From positions 1-54,571 of the forward strand of contig CAIXXP010000015.1 of assembly GCA_903923465.1 (NCBI GenBank): a stretch of DNA of 54,571 bases, in the 5' to 3' direction. The DNA is from an uncultured Sphingomonadales bacterium. GTDB lineage: Bacteria; Pseudomonadota; Alphaproteobacteria; Sphingomonadales; Sphingomonadaceae. A program made the position numbers and the translations under genes. Of this stretch, positions 9,245 to 16,642 are shown piece after piece; the stretch's first letter is position 1, and each line of letters begins with the position of its first letter. The notes beneath the pieces were generated by a model. That model worked only from the letters and a program-made list of their open reading frames with translations. It was not told the DNA's origin and ran no database searches.

Positions 9245-9287
9245 CCAACCGTGGCCGCGTATTTGATTTGGTGGCGCCGACGGTTGG
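9245..9287. other. Inverted repeat CCAACCGT...ACGGTTGG between CMD-like and LLM genes
   Basis: Perfect 8-nt arms at 9245-9252 and 9280-9287 enclose 27 nt. They lie 17 nt after the CMD-like stop and 36 nt before the LLM ATG. No T-run follows, so this is not a classical terminator. It may be an operator or a long-loop RNA stem. The right arm overlaps the CCGACGGT 8-mer also found at the TetR gene. Confidence 0.3.
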
Positions 9288-9323
9288 TGGCATGCATTCG
9301 GCGCAAAAATCGGGAGAGCTACA

Positions 9324-10328
9324 ATGAACGGCAACGAAGTATCCGTCATGTTCGATATGCGTGCGCCGGCCTTTGGCGCGCCGATCACCAAGCTTTACGA
9401 TGCCATGCTGGAAATGAGCGCATTCGCCGACGAGATCGGGGTGAGCCGCATCGGTGTCATGGAGCATCACGGATCGGAGGATGGCTATCTGCCCGCGCCC
9501 TTCGTTCTGGCCGGTGGCGTGGCGGCGCGGACGAAACGCGCCCGCATCTCCATCACCGCCGTCATCCTGCCGCTGCATGATCCGGTGAAGGTGGCTGAAC
9601 AGATCGCCGTGCTCGATATCATGAGCGGCGGACGGCTGGAGGTGGTGCTGGCCGCGGGCTATGTTCCTTCCGAGTTCCAGATGTTCAACGTGTCGCTGAA
9701 GCACCGCGGCCGGTTGATGGACGAAGGCACGGATATCATCATGCGCGCCCTGCGTGGCGAGCGCTTTGCCGCCGGCGGCCGCGAGATATTCATCCGCCCG
9801 CTGCCGCTGCAACAGCCGGAGGATATCGTCATCCTCGGCGGCGGCGTGGAAGCTTCGGCGCGGCGGGCGGCCCGGGCCGGCGCTGGCTTCTCGCCACTGC
9901 GCGCCGATTTGTTCGCGGTGTACGATGCGGAATGCGCGAAGCTTGGCAAACCACCCGGGCGGAAATATTCCTCCGGTCTGCCACTGAGCATTCACATCAC
10001 CGAAGATCCCGATCGCGCCTGGGCACAGGTGGGGCCCCATGCCGTGCATGTGTGCAAGGCCTATGCCGATTGGGCGGCGCAAGAGGATGTGTCGAACTCT
10101 CCCTTCGCCGGGCTCGACAATGAAGCGATTATCCGCGCCTCCGGCCTGTTTGTGTGCTGGACGCCGGACGAAGTGGTGGCAAATGCCCCTGCCGTGCTGG
10201 CCAATTTTGGCGGGCTGAACTTCATGCCGCTGCTGGGCGGGCTGGCGCCGGAACTCGGCTGGGAGAGCCTGGAACTGCTCAAGGCGAAGGTGATGCCACG
10301 GCTGACGCCATTGCTCGCCGGCAGCTGA
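9324..10328 (+). CDS. LLM class flavin-dependent oxidoreductase
   Basis: Bacterial luciferase-like TIM-barrel flavoprotein of 334 residues, expected to use FMNH2 or F420 for monooxygenation or hydride transfer. Visible family features are MEHHG (46-50), ITAVILPLHDPVKVAEQIAVLD, the MSGGRLEVVLAAGY segment and LPLQQPEDIVILGGG. CGGGAGAG lies 7 nt upstream of the ATG. It follows the SDR and CMD-like genes in the same direction. In such clusters LLM enzymes are often type II Baeyer-Villiger monooxygenases or hydroxylases, but the sequence does not fix the reaction. Confidence 0.88.
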   Translation: MNGNEVSVMFDMRAPAFGAPITKLYDAMLEMSAFADEIGVSRIGVMEHHGSEDGYLPAPFVLAGGVAARTKRARISITAVILPLHDPVKVAEQIAVLDIMSGGRLEVVLAAGYVPSEFQMFNVSLKHRGRLMDEGTDIIMRALRGERFAAGGREIFIRPLPLQQPEDIVILGGGVEASARRAARAGAGFSPLRADLFAVYDAECAKLGKPPGRKYSSGLPLSIHITEDPDRAWAQVGPHAVHVCKAYADWAAQEDVSNSPFAGLDNEAIIRASGLFVCWTPDEVVANAPAVLANFGGLNFMPLLGGLAPELGWESLELLKAKVMPRLTPLLAGS

Positions 10329-10372
10329 CAGCGTGACTGCGCAGCACCAGGGGGAGCGCAAGCGCGCCATGG

Positions 10373-10396
10373 GCTGGCCATAAAGGGCGGGCCAGC
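10373..10396. terminator. Stem-loop GCTGGCC...GGCCAGC after LLM gene
   Basis: Perfect 7-nt arms (10373-10379 and 10390-10396) flank a 10-nt loop, 45 nt after the LLM stop. There is no U-tract, so it may be a weak terminator, an RNA-stabilising stem or an operator for the next SDR. Confidence 0.3.
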
Positions 10397-10441
10397 AACC
10401 GCGCGGCCAACTGCGCGGTGAATAATGGGAGGGTGAGCAAA

Positions 10442-11212
10442 ATGGCGGATACCGGAAGTGACGATGCGCGGCGCGGGCTGTTCGCGGGCAAGGTTGTGCT
10501 GGTCACGGGTGGCGGCTCGGGCATTGGCGAGGCGACGGCGCGGGCCTTCGCCGCAGAGGGGGCGGCGGTGGCGCTCTGCGATCTCTCGGCCGAGACAGCC
10601 GGTCGCGCGGCCGAGGCGATCGGCGCCATGCACTTTGCCCTGGATGTGCGCGATGGTGCCGCCGTTGCGGCGATGATCGATGCCGTGGTCGAGCGCCATG
10701 GCCGCCTTGACGTTGCGGTGAACAATGCCGGCATTGGCGGCAGCGGCGTGCCGCTGGCCGAGATTCCGGAAGACAACTTCGACCGGGTGATGAGCACCAA
10801 CATCAAGGGCGTGTGGCAATGCATGCGCCACGAGATCCCGGTGATGCTGCGGGGCGGTGGCGGCGCCATCGTCAATCTGGCCTCGGCCATGGGGCTGGTG
10901 GGGCGCGCCAATTCGGCCGACTATGTCGCCACCAAGCATGCGGTCATGGGGCTGACCAGATCGGCGGCGCTCGAATATTCTGCGCTGGGCATCCGGATCA
11001 ACGCGGTTTGCCCCGGGGTTATCGACACGCCGCTGATCCAGGAACGGGCGGCTAAACCGGGCTTTCTGGAGGCGCTGAGCGCGCTCCACCCGATCGGCCG
11101 GTTCGGCCGGGTAGACGACGTCGCGGAAGCGATTCTGTGGCTCGCCTCCTCGCGCTCCAGCTTCGTCACCGGAATTGGCATGCCGGTTGATGGCGGATGG
11201 ACGGCGGGGTAA
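10442..11212 (+). CDS. SDR family NAD(P)-dependent oxidoreductase (FabG-like)
   Basis: Classical SDR of 256 residues. TGGGSGIG is at 22-29, acidic D47 ends strand 2 (NAD preference likely), NNAG is at 94-97, and S148, Y161 and K165 form the catalytic set. The C-terminus VTGIGMPVDGGWTAG is the standard FabG-like ending. GGGAGGGTGAG lies upstream of the ATG at 10442, which is preferred over the in-frame GTG at 10418. It ends the plus-strand run and converges on another SDR gene. Probably oxidises a ring alcohol or a 3-hydroxyacyl-CoA; substrate unknown. Confidence 0.88.
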   Translation: MADTGSDDARRGLFAGKVVLVTGGGSGIGEATARAFAAEGAAVALCDLSAETAGRAAEAIGAMHFALDVRDGAAVAAMIDAVVERHGRLDVAVNNAGIGGSGVPLAEIPEDNFDRVMSTNIKGVWQCMRHEIPVMLRGGGGAIVNLASAMGLVGRANSADYVATKHAVMGLTRSAALEYSALGIRINAVCPGVIDTPLIQERAAKPGFLEALSALHPIGRFGRVDDVAEAILWLASSRSSFVTGIGMPVDGGWTAG

Positions 11213-11257
11213 GCGCCCGCCCCCGCCCGCCGCCCCCGCCCGGGCCGAAAAGCCGGA

Positions 11258-12082
11258 CTAGGGGTGCAACAGCTCCCACTCGCCGGTTTTGGCCGAGCGC
11301 TGGAAGCCGGTCGCCGCCAGCGCGCCGCCATCCACCCGGATGTCAATACCGGTGAGGTAGGCTGCCATGTCCGAGCAGAGGAACGCGACGAGGCTGCCGT
11401 ACTCATCGGCATTGCCCATGCGGCGCAGGGGGATATAGCGTTCGCGCGCGGCATGGTGCTCGAGCCCCATGGCACCGAATTTGACCATGCCGGGCGTTTC
11501 CACAATGTCTGGCGCCAGCGCGAAGGTGCGGATGCGGTCGTCAGCCAACTCGGCGGCCATGGAGCGGGTAAAGCTGATCATCCCGGCTTTGCAGGCGGCA
11601 TAGACCGAACACCCCGGCGCGCCCCGCAGGCCCTCCACGGACGAGACATTGATGATGACGCCGCCGGTTTTTGTCTCGCGCATCACCTTCACGACCGCAT
11701 AGGTGGCGGCCAGCATGCTGACCAGATTGATATCGATATGCTTGCGCCAGCTCTTTTCCACCGTATCCATGAAGTTGCGCCGTGACAGGCCGCCGGCATT
11801 GTTGATCAGGAAATCGATGCGGCCGAATTCTTGGCGCGCCCGGGCGACAAAGGCCTCGATCTGGTCGGTATGCAGCGCGTTCATTTCGACAAACACGCCG
11901 CGACGGCCCATGGCCTCGATGGCCGCAACCGTCTTCTCGCCTTCCGCGCGGTCAATGTCGCCAATGACGACATCGGCGCCGCATTCCGCAAGAGCAAGGG
12001 CGGCATAGGCGCCAAGACCGCTCGCGCCGCCCGTCACAATTCCCACTTTTCCGGTCAAATCGATTGATTTCGTCATGGTCAT
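11258..12082 (-). CDS. SDR family NAD(P)-dependent oxidoreductase
   Basis: Third classical SDR of the region, 274 residues. TGGASGLG is at 17-24, D42 follows strand 2 (GDID), NNAG is at 94-97, and the catalytic S147 or S148, Y161 and K165 are present. The C-terminus has TGIDIRVDGGALAA. The start is one of two ATGs (12082 or 12076) after GGGAGG; a longer in-frame start at 12121 has no ribosome binding site. It follows the CrtC/AttH-like gene on the minus strand by about 40 nt and converges on the SDR ending at 11212. Confidence 0.87.
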   Translation of the reverse strand: MTMTKSIDLTGKVGIVTGGASGLGAYAALALAECGADVVIGDIDRAEGEKTVAAIEAMGRRGVFVEMNALHTDQIEAFVARARQEFGRIDFLINNAGGLSRRNFMDTVEKSWRKHIDINLVSMLAATYAVVKVMRETKTGGVIINVSSVEGLRGAPGCSVYAACKAGMISFTRSMAAELADDRIRTFALAPDIVETPGMVKFGAMGLEHHAARERYIPLRRMGNADEYGSLVAFLCSDMAAYLTGIDIRVDGGALAATGFQRSAKTGEWELLHP

Positions 12083-12122
12083 TTTCCTCCCGATGGAACC
12101 GCCGCGGGTTCCCGACATCACT

Positions 12123-13088
12123 CTAGCCAGCGCGCAGATCCCGCGCGAAATCGCGCCACAGCCGCGGGCCCCAGCAATCCTGATCCTCGCCCCAGCATTC
12201 CTGCCCGTCGAAGCTCCAGCGCACCAGATTGCCCCACACGAGCATGCTCGGATGGTTCAGGCTCATAAATCGGCTTTCCACCACGCCGTGGGCGGTGAAT
12301 TCGCGCCCCAGTTCGTCGGTCGCCGCGATGTCGATCTGGCTGGCGCGACCCTGGGCATCGCGGGTGACCTCGCGGCGGCCCGAGGCGAGTTTGGCCCATT
12401 GCCCATCGCGCATCAGGAAGCCGCTGATCACCTTGTCCACCCCGCTGCGGCCCGTGCCCGAAACCGACAGGAAGGCGGAAGTGGGCGAGGCGATGGCATA
12501 GACATAACCCATCTGCACCTGACGGCCGGCCTTGCGCGGGCCCCACCCTCGGTCGCGCATGGCGAAGCAATCGACGGGGATGGTCTCGCCATGCAGCACC
12601 AGTTGCCCGCGCACCCGGCCGGGCTGGTCTATATGCCCGTTCTGGACGAAGGCGCCAGTGGCGCTGTCGGAGACCATCGGCCGCATGATCGACTCATAGG
12701 TCAGGTCGAAGCCGAGTTCATCGCTGGCATAGGTCAGGTGATAATGCCCGCCGGGCCTCAGGCATTTGACGCCAAGGCTGCTCGGCAGGGTAAAGTCGCG
12801 CAGGTCGAGCCCGGCCGGCATGATGCCGTAATGGTCCCAATGGTTGATCGGCATTTCCCAGGGGAGTTCTGTGACGCCCTCATTGATCTGCACCCCGCCC
12901 AGTTGAATGCCCATGTTCGGCCGGAATACCGGATAGATATAGCCGAGCAATTTGCGCTCCGGCACGATGAAGGCGAACCACAGAGTCTCGGTCCATGCCG
13001 GCTCGTCCGTCGGGTGCGGGTGCAGACGATCGTCGGCATCGGTCATGCCCCATTGGCCGGTATTGTCTGCTCGCGCGGTCGTGCTCAT
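12123..13088 (-). CDS. CrtC/AttH-like protein of unknown function (resembles DUF7064/DUF7065 proteins)
   Basis: 321 residues with no signal peptide, no membrane segment and no recognised catalytic motif. It is rich in aromatic and beta-strand-like segments (for example HYHLTYASDELGFDLTY, FAMRDRGWGPRK). This recalls the lipocalin-like AttH/CrtC hydratase fold and the DUF7064/7065 pair common in steroid- and terpenoid-degrading bacteria. That assignment is from memory of the families, not a search. It lies between the SDR and an APH-type kinase on the same strand, 15 nt after the kinase, which argues for a catabolic role such as hydration or binding of a hydrophobic substrate. Confidence 0.6.
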   Translation of the reverse strand: MSTTARADNTGQWGMTDADDRLHPHPTDEPAWTETLWFAFIVPERKLLGYIYPVFRPNMGIQLGGVQINEGVTELPWEMPINHWDHYGIMPAGLDLRDFTLPSSLGVKCLRPGGHYHLTYASDELGFDLTYESIMRPMVSDSATGAFVQNGHIDQPGRVRGQLVLHGETIPVDCFAMRDRGWGPRKAGRQVQMGYVYAIASPTSAFLSVSGTGRSGVDKVISGFLMRDGQWAKLASGRREVTRDAQGRASQIDIAATDELGREFTAHGVVESRFMSLNHPSMLVWGNLVRWSFDGQECWGEDQDCWGPRLWRDFARDLRAG

Positions 13089-13103
13089 GTCTTGTCCCTC
13101 TGA

Positions 13104-14414
13104 TCAAGCCTGGCCAAGGCCGATGGAAAATGCCCGCCGCACGCGCCGTTCGGCATTGGGCAGCGCTTGGCAGCGGCGCCCGGCGGCGGCGCCCAGCACT
13201 GCCAGCAGGGCGCCAAAGCGTTCCGGTGGGGCGTGCCCGATCAGCGCGGGCAGCTCGTCCGCCGGCACGCCGAGCAAGGCGCGGGCGTCTTCTGCCAGAC
13301 GCCGGTCGCGCCACGCCCGCTGCGCCGCGTTTGTCCGCAGATGGGCCATCAGGATCTCGCTTTCGCGGGTTGCTGGCGGCGCCAGCATCTCCGTCAGGCG
13401 CAGCAGTTGCGTTTCGGCGTCCACCGCCTCCACCGGCACCTCATCCAGCAAGGCCAGCCGCTGCCCGAGAATGCGGGCAAGTGCCGCGCACAGCAGGGTC
13501 TCATAGGTCAGCACCGCGATCTGGATCAGCAGCAGGCCGGGGTCGTCGCCGGGGGCGTGCATGCGCCTTTGCAGCGACACCACCGATTTGAAGGTGACGA
13601 AGGCGACATGCCAGGCGAGCCGCTCGGGATCGAGCCGCTGCCCGGCCGCCGTCTCATATTCGGCGATCCGCTGCTCGGGGGCGCCAAACGGGGTGTGGGC
13701 GCCGCGAATCCACAGCCAGGCCAAGTCTTCGTGAACATCGCCGGCATGGGCGAGCTCCCAATCCAGAATAGCTGATATACGCCCGTCCGCGACCATGAAA
13801 TTGCCCGCGCCGACATCGCCGTGCAGCATGGCCGGTGGCGCGTCGCTTTGCGGCAGATAGGCGCGCAGGATGCGTTCGGCCAAGTGGATGACGGGCAGGC
13901 CCATCACCCCGCCGCGCCGCCCGTCGGCAACCCAGGCATCGAGGTCTTCCGTGATCGCCTCGGTAACGGTGGCGGCGGTGGGCAGGCCGAAACGGGCCGG
14001 CGAGATCTGATGCAAACGGGCGATATGGCCCATATATTCCGGGCCGACCGTTTCGGCCTCCGCCGCATCGGGCCGCGCGGTGCCGCCGGCCAGTTCCATC
14101 ACCGCCACGGATGCATTCTCCAGCAGCCCGAAGACCCGGGGCACCGGAAAGCCCAGCGCATGGGCGTGCCGTACCAAGGCGATCTCTTCCGCCAGCGGCC
14201 GGCTATCGGCCGAGGCGCCGCCATCCGCTTTCTCGCCCAGTTCGATGCGCAGAAAGGCGATGGGCTGGCCCCCTGCCGAAAGCACCCGCATCGCCCCCCG
14301 CGAGCTGCCCGGCGGCAAGGTTTCGAGGGTAACGCTCGCCTCACCCAGAATATCGGCCACCTGCCGCGCCAAACGCTCCCGCGCCCCGTCATTGCCTGTG
14401 CCATCGCCTGTCAT
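13104..14414 (-). CDS. Aminoglycoside-phosphotransferase-like (APH fold) kinase family protein
   Basis: 436 residues with a kinase-like C-lobe: MLHGDVGAGN (H198, D200, N205) is the catalytic loop and ILDWE (D218) the metal-binding Asp. In catabolic clusters APH-fold proteins often accompany acyl-CoA dehydrogenases, like the kinase half of ACAD10/11, which phosphorylates 4-hydroxyacyl-CoA; a similar role is possible but unproven. The ATG at 14414 is chosen because GGGGGAT precedes it; longer in-frame starts up to 14519 lack a site. The last roughly 150 residues are helical and outside the kinase core. It is probably the first gene of the minus-strand trio 14414-11258. Confidence 0.8.
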   Translation of the reverse strand: MTGDGTGNDGARERLARQVADILGEASVTLETLPPGSSRGAMRVLSAGGQPIAFLRIELGEKADGGASADSRPLAEEIALVRHAHALGFPVPRVFGLLENASVAVMELAGGTARPDAAEAETVGPEYMGHIARLHQISPARFGLPTAATVTEAITEDLDAWVADGRRGGVMGLPVIHLAERILRAYLPQSDAPPAMLHGDVGAGNFMVADGRISAILDWELAHAGDVHEDLAWLWIRGAHTPFGAPEQRIAEYETAAGQRLDPERLAWHVAFVTFKSVVSLQRRMHAPGDDPGLLLIQIAVLTYETLLCAALARILGQRLALLDEVPVEAVDAETQLLRLTEMLAPPATRESEILMAHLRTNAAQRAWRDRRLAEDARALLGVPADELPALIGHAPPERFGALLAVLGAAAGRRCQALPNAERRVRRAFSIGLGQA

Positions 14415-14659
14415 CGTCTCATCCCCCTGGCCGGTGCGGTTCATTCCATTGCCGCATCTCGCGCCGCGCGATGTTCGCGCTTGTTCGCCCTTGCATAAGC
14501 CAAAATGCCCGGTCTGCAATCAGCCGCGGAAAAATGCCTTTGGCGAACGGGGCCGGTTCTGCCTTCCGCACGGATACGGCCTTGCCGCATGGCCAGCGGC
14601 GGGGCACAATCGGCGCGCCAGCAATGGCAGGCTTGCAACGACAGGGAGATCCGTCAACC

Positions 14660-16642
14660 ATGCCCCTTCCTGTGCGTCAGGCCCGCCACGTGGTGGTGCG
14701 GTTCCTGCTTCTGGCCTGCCTGCTCCTTTCGGCCAACCCGGCGCGGGCGCAATATGACCCGCGCGCGGCCTTCGCGCCTTTCGACATGCAGCAGGCGGTG
14801 AACGGCTACCGGTCCGCCAATGGGTTGCCGGGCCCCCAATACTGGCAGAACCGTGCCGATTACGAAATCCATGCGAAGCTGACCCCCGCTGCCAACGCGC
14901 CAACACTCAGCGGCTCCGAGGTTATCACCTATACCAATAACAGCCCGGATCAGCTGGCCGACCTGTGGCTTCAGCTGGACCAGAATATCTACAAGCCTGA
15001 CAGCCGCGCCGCCTTCGCGGGCGGATGGCCGCATCCACCGGGCGAGGGCTTCGTGCTCGACAAGGTGGAAGTCGAAACCGGCGGCGCGTTCGCGGCGGCA
15101 CCCGCCCTTGTCAGCGACACAAGGCTGAGGGTCTCGCTTCCCCGGGCGCTGGCTGGCGGGGGTGCGAAGCTGCGGCTGCGCATTGCCTGGCATTTCGCCA
15201 TCCCGGCGAAATGGGGCGGCCGCATGGGCGCGGGCATGGCGAAGGCCGGGGTGATCTACGACATGGCCCAATGGTACCCGCGCATGGCCGTCTATGATGA
15301 TATTCGCGGATGGGACACGCTCCCTTATCTCGCCCAGGAATTTTATCTCGAGTATGGCAATTTCGACTATTTCATCACCCTGCCAGGCGACATGCTGGTG
15401 GCCGGTTCCGGCGAACTGGTGAACGCCCGAGAGGTGCTGACGGCGCAACAGCAGGCACAGCTGGCCCGGGCGCGCGGCAGCGATGCGACGGTGATGATCC
15501 GCAGCCCCGACGAAGTGGGCGATGTAGCGAACCACGGTGATCGAACCTGGCACTTCCACATGAACGACACGCGCGACGTCGCCTTCAGCGCCTCCTCGGC
15601 CTTTGTGTGGGATGCGGCGCGGATCAACCTGCCCGGTGGCAGGCAGGCGCTGGCCATGTCGTTCTATCCCGCGGAGAGTGCCGGGCAGGCCGCGTGGGGC
15701 CGCTCGACCGAATATCTCAAGGCCTCGTTGGAGAGCTATTCGCAGCGCTGGTATCCGTATCCATGGCCGGTGGCGATCAACGTCGCCGGGCCGGTTGGGG
15801 GCATGGAATATCCGGGCATCATATTCGACAGTATCGAGGGCAGGGGCAAGCAACTGTTCTGGATCACCGCGCATGAGATCGGCCACAGCTATTTCCCGAT
15901 GATCGTCGGGTTTGACGAGCGCCGCCATGCCTGGATGGACGAGGGATTCAACACCTTCATCGACATCTATGAGTCCGACGATTTCAACCACGGCGAATAT
16001 GCCCCGAAGCGCGATCCTGAATACACACCCGGGGGCGGCAATCCGGTGGACGAGATCCTCCCGCTTCTCGCCGACCCGGATGCTCCGGCGATCCTGACGC
16101 GCGCGGATTCAATTCCCGGAAAATACCGCCACCCGGTCAGCTATTTCAAATCGGCGCTGGGCCTGGTGCTGCTACGCGAGCAGATCCTGGGGCCGGATCG
16201 CTTTGACCCCGCCTTCCGCCGGTTCATCGCCGCCTGGGCCTACAAGCATCCCAAGCCGGCGGACTTCTTCCGCGCGATGGAAAGCGCGGGCGGCGAGGAT
16301 CTTTCGTGGTGGTGGCGCGGCTGGTATGCCAATAATTGGTCGCTCGACCTGGCGGTGGATGCGATCGCCCCGGTGGACGGCGACCCGGCAAAGGGCACGA
16401 GGATCACCATCGGCAGCCACGACAGGCTGGTGATGCCGGCGCGCTTGCGGGTCGATTTCGCCGATGGGTCACATGGTGACTATCGCCTGCCCGCCGAAAG
16501 CTGGATCCTTAATGCCACCACCAGCATCATTGTGCCGCCGGGCAAAACGGTCGTCAGCGCCACGATCGATCCTGACCACGCCATACCGGACAAGAACCGG
16601 GCCAACAATGTGATGAAGGCGCCGGGGCAGGGCGGCAGCTAA
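14660..16642 (+). CDS. Secreted M1-like (gluzincin) zinc metallopeptidase
   Basis: 660 residues with a Sec signal peptide at 1-30 (cleavage after ANPARA). The zinc site is HEIGH (405-409) with the third ligand E428, 18 residues later, exactly the HEXXH-X18-E spacing of M1 peptidases. GGMEYP (380-385) takes the place of the substrate-binding GxMEN. It is expected to trim peptides in the periplasm or outside the cell. The ATG at 14660 follows CAGGGAGA and gives a proper signal peptide; the in-frame start at 14471 would add 63 residues of low plausibility. Its stop overlaps the stop of the convergent beta-helix gene by 3 nt. Confidence 0.88.
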   Translation: MPLPVRQARHVVVRFLLLACLLLSANPARAQYDPRAAFAPFDMQQAVNGYRSANGLPGPQYWQNRADYEIHAKLTPAANAPTLSGSEVITYTNNSPDQLADLWLQLDQNIYKPDSRAAFAGGWPHPPGEGFVLDKVEVETGGAFAAAPALVSDTRLRVSLPRALAGGGAKLRLRIAWHFAIPAKWGGRMGAGMAKAGVIYDMAQWYPRMAVYDDIRGWDTLPYLAQEFYLEYGNFDYFITLPGDMLVAGSGELVNAREVLTAQQQAQLARARGSDATVMIRSPDEVGDVANHGDRTWHFHMNDTRDVAFSASSAFVWDAARINLPGGRQALAMSFYPAESAGQAAWGRSTEYLKASLESYSQRWYPYPWPVAINVAGPVGGMEYPGIIFDSIEGRGKQLFWITAHEIGHSYFPMIVGFDERRHAWMDEGFNTFIDIYESDDFNHGEYAPKRDPEYTPGGGNPVDEILPLLADPDAPAILTRADSIPGKYRHPVSYFKSALGLVLLREQILGPDRFDPAFRRFIAAWAYKHPKPADFFRAMESAGGEDLSWWWRGWYANNWSLDLAVDAIAPVDGDPAKGTRITIGSHDRLVMPARLRVDFADGSHGDYRLPAESWILNATTSIIVPPGKTVVSATIDPDHAIPDKNRANNVMKAPGQGGS

